The notes under the pieces: model-generated
What the model was told of the DNA's origin: nothing
What the model saw: only the letters and a program-made list of their open reading frames with translations
Database searches by the model: none
Program-made: the position numbers and the translations under genes
Part shown: positions 60,198-64,000 of the stretch, one piece after another
How positions within the stretch are numbered: the stretch's first letter is position 1
Layout of the letters: each line of letters begins with the position of its first letter
NCBI RefSeq assembly: GCF_011762485.1
Contig: NZ_JAAKGI010000039.1
Coordinates: 62,001-126,000, forward strand
Source: Yeosuana marina
GTDB lineage: Bacteria; Bacteroidota; Bacteroidia; Flavobacteriales; Flavobacteriaceae
Length of the DNA: 64,000 nt
Direction: 5' to 3'

Positions 60198-61703
60198 ATG
60201 AAAAATAAAAAATATAATATTATAAAGTTTGTTGCTCTATTTTTAATACTATCGTCATGTAACGATATTTTAGATGAAACTCCAGATAATAGAACAACAA
60301 TAGATTCTCCCGAAAAGGTAGCAGAGCTATTAGTAGGAGCTTATCCAGATGCGGCTTATGTGTCCTTTTTAGAGCCCATGACAGACAACGCTGGTGATAA
60401 AGGACCCAGTGCAGAAACAGGAATTGATGTTGCCACAACACTTACAGAACGTATGTATTTTTGGCAAGATATAAATGATGTAGATGTTGATACACCAACC
60501 AATTATTGGAATAGAGCCTATAAAGCAATAGCTCAGGCAAATCAAGCTTTAAAATCTATTGAAGAGTTAGGTGGCGGTGCTGACTTAGATTATCTAAAAG
60601 GAGAAGCTTTAATATGCAGAGCTTATGCCCATTTTATGTTGGTAAATATTTTCTCAAAAGCTTATAATCCTTCAACTGCTAGTTCAGATTTAGGTATTCC
60701 TTATGTAACAGAACCAGAAGATGTTTTGCTTGGTGATTATGAGAGAGGTACTGTTGAAAATGTATATAATCATATTGCAAGTGATCTTGAAGAAGGTTTA
60801 CCATTAATTAAAGATAGTTACAATGTGCCTGCTTTTCATTTTACAAAAAAAGCGGCTTATGCATTCGCATCTCGTTTTTATTTATACACAGCAGAATGGC
60901 AAAAAGTAATTGATTATAGTATTTTGGCTTTAAACGGTGGGGGCGCAGCAGTTTTAAGAGATTGGACTAACGAATATAGTCCTCGTACGTATTCAGAGCA
61001 AGTGTATAGATATACATCATCAACAACAGAGCCTGCTAACTTATTAATTGTTTCTGCAGAATCTCTATATGCAAGGTATTTTTATAGTGCAAGATATCAA
61101 TTAACAAGTGCTATTGCTAGTGAATTGTTTTTTGGTAGAAATATTTCAGGTAATTTTTGGTCTTTTGGGGTTTATGGATCCTCTGATTTATATTACAACA
61201 TCCCTAAGTATCAAGAATATTTTAAAGTGATTAATCAAGCTGCAGGAACAGGTAATACCTATGTGTCATACGTTCTTTTATCTACAGATGAGGTTATACT
61301 TAATAGAGCTGAAGCATACGCTATGTTGGGTCAATATGATAATGCAACGGCAGATATTAACACATCATTGTCTGTAAAATCAGATTTTTATGATCCATCA
61401 ACAGATGAGCTTTTAGCATCAGATATTGCTTTTATATATCAAGGCCTACCTTCAGCAATGTACGCACCATTTTACAATATACCGGAAGAATCACTTCCAT
61501 TTATAGCTTCAATATTAGATATTAAACGAACTATCTTTTATCAAGATGGCTTACGCTGGTTTGATATAAAGAGGTTTAATATGGAAGTTGAACATAAAGA
61601 TATTTTGGGCAACAGTTATTTATTGCCAAAAGATGATTTACGAAGACAATTACAAATTCCAGAAGCTGCGCAATCTTTTGGTATAGAACAAAACCCCAGA
61701 TAA
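60198..61703 (+). CDS. SusD/RagB family nutrient-binding lipoprotein
   Basis: This 501-residue lipoprotein (lipobox LILSSC, about residue 21) is the surface-exposed lid of the SusC transporter. The helical TPR-like SusD fold is evident: NYWNRAYKAIAQANQALKSIEEL, KGEALICRAYAHFMLVNIFSKAY and the late LSTDEVILNRAEAYAMLGQYDNATADIN. The C-terminal part ends with DIKRTIFYQDGLRWFDIKRF. It is 11 bases downstream of SusC. Confidence 0.95.
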   Translation: MKNKKYNIIKFVALFLILSSCNDILDETPDNRTTIDSPEKVAELLVGAYPDAAYVSFLEPMTDNAGDKGPSAETGIDVATTLTERMYFWQDINDVDVDTPTNYWNRAYKAIAQANQALKSIEELGGGADLDYLKGEALICRAYAHFMLVNIFSKAYNPSTASSDLGIPYVTEPEDVLLGDYERGTVENVYNHIASDLEEGLPLIKDSYNVPAFHFTKKAAYAFASRFYLYTAEWQKVIDYSILALNGGGAAVLRDWTNEYSPRTYSEQVYRYTSSTTEPANLLIVSAESLYARYFYSARYQLTSAIASELFFGRNISGNFWSFGVYGSSDLYYNIPKYQEYFKVINQAAGTGNTYVSYVLLSTDEVILNRAEAYAMLGQYDNATADINTSLSVKSDFYDPSTDELLASDIAFIYQGLPSAMYAPFYNIPEESLPFIASILDIKRTIFYQDGLRWFDIKRFNMEVEHKDILGNSYLLPKDDLRRQLQIPEAAQSFGIEQNPR

Positions 61704-61728
61704 ATACTAATTATAAAATTTTATCAAA

Positions 61729-62583
61729 ATGAAAAAATACATATATAAAATAGTTATGATATCGTCAGTTTTTTTAGTGCTAGGTTGTGATGACGGTTCA
61801 GATAGTGTAGGTAAAAGTCAGATAGATACTAGCACACCTATATTAAATGATTTAGATATTTGGTTAAGAAATAATTTTGTATCAACTTATAATATAGAAG
61901 TTCTATACAAATGGGACATAAATGATACAGATATTGATAGATACTTGCACCCACCATATGAGGCGAGTGTTCAACCAGTAGCAGAAGCTTTGCAAAAGGC
62001 ATGGATAGAACCATATACAACTCTAGGTGGTGAAAATTTTGTAAAGAAAATAGCACCTCGTCAATTTACTTTTGTTGGTAGTTTTAATTACAATCCAAAT
62101 AGTCCTACTATTACACTCGGTTTAGCTGAAGCAGGAGCTAAGATAACCTTGTTTAATATAGATTTTCTGGATTTTACAGATATTAATAGTATAAGACAAC
62201 CGTTAAAAACAGTTCAGCACGAATATGGTCATATTTTAAATCAGAATGTGCCTATTGATATTAATTATGGCCAAATCAATCCAGAAAATTATACTGCACA
62301 ATGGTTTAATAGAAGTGATGCTCAGGCAAGAGAGCTAGGTTATATTACAGCTTATGCATCCAGTCAAGAAAGTGAAGATTTTGTAGAAATGATATCAGAA
62401 ATGTTAACAAATTCAAAAGAAGATTTTGACGCTCTTGTAGAAAGTATTGATAGTGATTTAGCCAAATCTCAAATTAGAGAAAAGGAAGCTATGGTAGCTG
62501 AATACTATCAAACAAATTTTAATATTGATATATATGAGTTACAAGCCCTAATGAATGCAGCTACTCAAGAACTAGTAAATTAA
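61729..62583 (+). CDS. Substrate import-associated zinc metallohydrolase lipoprotein
   Basis: This 284-residue lipoprotein (lipobox LVLGC, about residue 20) matches the zinc metallohydrolases that accompany SusC/SusD pairs. The zinc motif HExxH is HEYGHI in KTVQHEYGHILNQNVP, and a downstream Glu (EDFVEMISEML) is the probable third ligand. It lies 25 bases after SusD and 7 bases before the DUF4302 gene. It probably trims a proteinaceous or peptide-like cargo at the surface; the substrate is unknown. Confidence 0.88.
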   Translation: MKKYIYKIVMISSVFLVLGCDDGSDSVGKSQIDTSTPILNDLDIWLRNNFVSTYNIEVLYKWDINDTDIDRYLHPPYEASVQPVAEALQKAWIEPYTTLGGENFVKKIAPRQFTFVGSFNYNPNSPTITLGLAEAGAKITLFNIDFLDFTDINSIRQPLKTVQHEYGHILNQNVPIDINYGQINPENYTAQWFNRSDAQARELGYITAYASSQESEDFVEMISEMLTNSKEDFDALVESIDSDLAKSQIREKEAMVAEYYQTNFNIDIYELQALMNAATQELVN

Positions 62584-62590
62584 AAAAAAT

Positions 62591-63985
62591 ATGAAAAATA
62601 TATATAAAAAGTATTGGTTAATTGGTGTTGTGTTTATGTCGTTTTTATCTTGTAATAACGACACTGAAACACTTTTTCCAGATTCTCCTGCAGAAAGAAT
62701 TCAACAATCAAATAGTGAGTTGTTAAACTTATTACTTGCAGAACCTAATGGCTACAAAGGAGTTTATTTTCCAAAGAATGATGAGTTTGGAGGATTTACA
62801 TTTTTTATGAAATTCAATGCAGATGGAACGGTAGAAATGACCTCAGATTTTGATAGCGATACAGCTATCCAAACATCATCTTATGAAGTAAGATATGGCA
62901 CTACAACAGAGTTAGTGTTTACAACTAGAAATCATATTCAAAAAGTTAGTAACCCTAACTATCCTGGATTGATAGGGACAGGTTTTAAAGGAACTTCTGT
63001 GTTTCAATATTTTGGCAATGATAATGGTATTATAACCTTAAAAGACGTTAGAAATGTGGACTCTGGAAGTTTTGTTTTAACACCTTCTGGTTTAACTAAT
63101 TTTACTACAGAAAGCGTTATAAAAGCTGAAGCCTCTTTAGCGCAACGTCAAAATATTTTGCCAAAAGCATCAAATTCTGTTTTTCAAGTTTTAAAAATTG
63201 AAAAGGGTGATCAAGTTTTCAACTTCAACTTTAATTATGATGCTTTCAGACTTTATGCCTCGCCAAGAGTTACCCTTGTTGATAATGATGTTATTTCTGT
63301 GGAGGAGTTTAAATTTGGTATTGCATTTACAGAAGATGGCTTAATTATTAGTCCTGCTCTCGAGTTTGATGGAGAAGTTTATGAGAATTTTACGTATGAC
63401 GCTGATTCATCTAGTTACATTTCAACTGTAAATGGTTCAGTTGCAAAAATATTATTTGATCAAGCGCCTGCATTTCTAACTGATGATGTAGAAGCAGTAG
63501 GGCAACCTGGACATCAAGTATTTGGTTCTTATCTTTCTTTTGGAGATAGTCCATTAACATCTCCTGGTTTTAATGAATTAATAGATACACTGAACCAAAA
63601 TATTGTAGGACTTGGAAGTTTTGCAGCTAATTGGAGCTATTCAGGGTTCGAATATTATGCACAGCCGGATGTAGATGGAAATGTTAACATTTATATTGGT
63701 GTTTTTGATGGAGCCGGTACTACCTATTATGGTGGATATAGTTTTAATCAAACAATAGAAAATAATAAATTGTATTTGCAGTTCAATGGATCTATTAACG
63801 GAAATGGTGATTTCTTTTTTAATGCCTTGATACCAATTTTACAATTTTTTAATAGTAGTAATGGTTTATATTTTGCAGATCAAGGTTCTTTTTCTTCAGA
63901 TTTATATAGCTATTCAAATTTATCTTCAACATTTACTAGTGCCGATCAACCTAATCTAAGGGTTTATGGCTTATGGTATAATTAG
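62591..63985 (+). CDS. DUF4302 lipoprotein
   Basis: The 464-residue lipoprotein (lipobox FLSC, about residue 21) resembles DUF4302, a family found behind SusC/SusD and the HExxH lipoprotein. The N-terminal pattern is plain: RIQQSNSELLNLLLAEPNGYKGVYFPKNDEFGGFTFFMKFNADGTVEMTSDFDSD. The remainder is beta-rich. The family may bind the cargo on the cell surface. The operon may continue past the end of the window. Confidence 0.82.
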   Translation: MKNIYKKYWLIGVVFMSFLSCNNDTETLFPDSPAERIQQSNSELLNLLLAEPNGYKGVYFPKNDEFGGFTFFMKFNADGTVEMTSDFDSDTAIQTSSYEVRYGTTTELVFTTRNHIQKVSNPNYPGLIGTGFKGTSVFQYFGNDNGIITLKDVRNVDSGSFVLTPSGLTNFTTESVIKAEASLAQRQNILPKASNSVFQVLKIEKGDQVFNFNFNYDAFRLYASPRVTLVDNDVISVEEFKFGIAFTEDGLIISPALEFDGEVYENFTYDADSSSYISTVNGSVAKILFDQAPAFLTDDVEAVGQPGHQVFGSYLSFGDSPLTSPGFNELIDTLNQNIVGLGSFAANWSYSGFEYYAQPDVDGNVNIYIGVFDGAGTTYYGGYSFNQTIENNKLYLQFNGSINGNGDFFFNALIPILQFFNSSNGLYFADQGSFSSDLYSYSNLSSTFTSADQPNLRVYGLWYN

Positions 63986-64000
63986 TTGAAATTAAAAAAA

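Noticed and set aside
1-64000. tRNA, rRNA, CRISPR arrays, insertion sequences, phage genes
   Set aside because: I looked for GC-rich cloverleaf stretches, regular repeats with spacers and transposase or integrase motifs and saw none.

Overview
The window looks like a chromosomal segment of a marine-type member of the Flavobacteriaceae (Bacteroidota). The evidence is strong AT richness, SusC/SusD pairs, a type IX secretion plug-family protein (DUF5103), a complete Na+-translocating NADH:quinone reductase operon of flavobacterial type, a hybrid two-component protein fusing kinase, receiver and AraC domains, almost no Shine-Dalgarno sequences, and a TTTG-N19-TAnnTTTG promoter. The genus cannot be fixed from the sequence alone. 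I saw no rRNA, tRNA, CRISPR array, insertion sequence or phage gene.

Layout. 233-3938: a compact four-gene operon (stand-alone GTP cyclohydrolase II, hotdog thioesterase, TsaA/TrmO-like methyltransferase, unusual 691-residue PLP enzyme) that resembles a small-molecule pathway I do not recognise. 3979-6988: a LacI regulator divergent from 2-keto-3-deoxygluconate kinase and KDPG aldolase, with two operator-like palindromes between them. 7127-14587: DPP IV-like peptidase, PruA, a TANGO2-like protein, a probable permuted papain-fold protein, ApaG and the DUF5103 protein. 14741-20846: nqrABCDEF. 20925-29186: mixed housekeeping and envelope genes, including a LysM glucosaminidase gene broken by an apparent 2-nt deletion, hemL and an M49-like peptidase. 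29197-36473: a beta-barrel candidate, lysS, a DUF302-like protein, DUF1573, a membrane-tethered LuxR regulator, a YqaE/Pmp3 peptide, lipB and a lipoprotein.

36560-42350 is an arsenic island on the minus strand with two operons, each led by its own ArsR and a similar operator: ArsR-ArsM-ArsC-Acr3 (methylation, reduction and efflux of inorganic arsenic) and ArsR-ArsE-ArsP-ArsF-ArsG (organoarsenical handling). arsM is split by an apparent 2-nt deletion. 42466-44509 holds a DUF2268 protein and a YejK-like nucleoid protein.

44631-52998 is the most unusual region. A minus-strand operon encodes a 50-residue peptide with a perfect AAGGAGG site, a DUF4412 protein, a lipoprotein, a 545-residue membrane protein of unknown family, an OmpA-type lipoprotein and a 53-residue piece resembling a lone T9SS sorting domain. 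It lies just downstream of a hybrid sensor/AraC regulator, with a 21-bp-spaced direct repeat between them. Parts of it are richer in G+C than the surroundings. I propose it as a candidate regulated envelope or surface system. 53387-56525 holds an 812-residue lipoprotein and rnhB. 56815-63985 is a SusC-SusD-metallohydrolase-DUF4302 uptake locus with no glycoside hydrolase in view.
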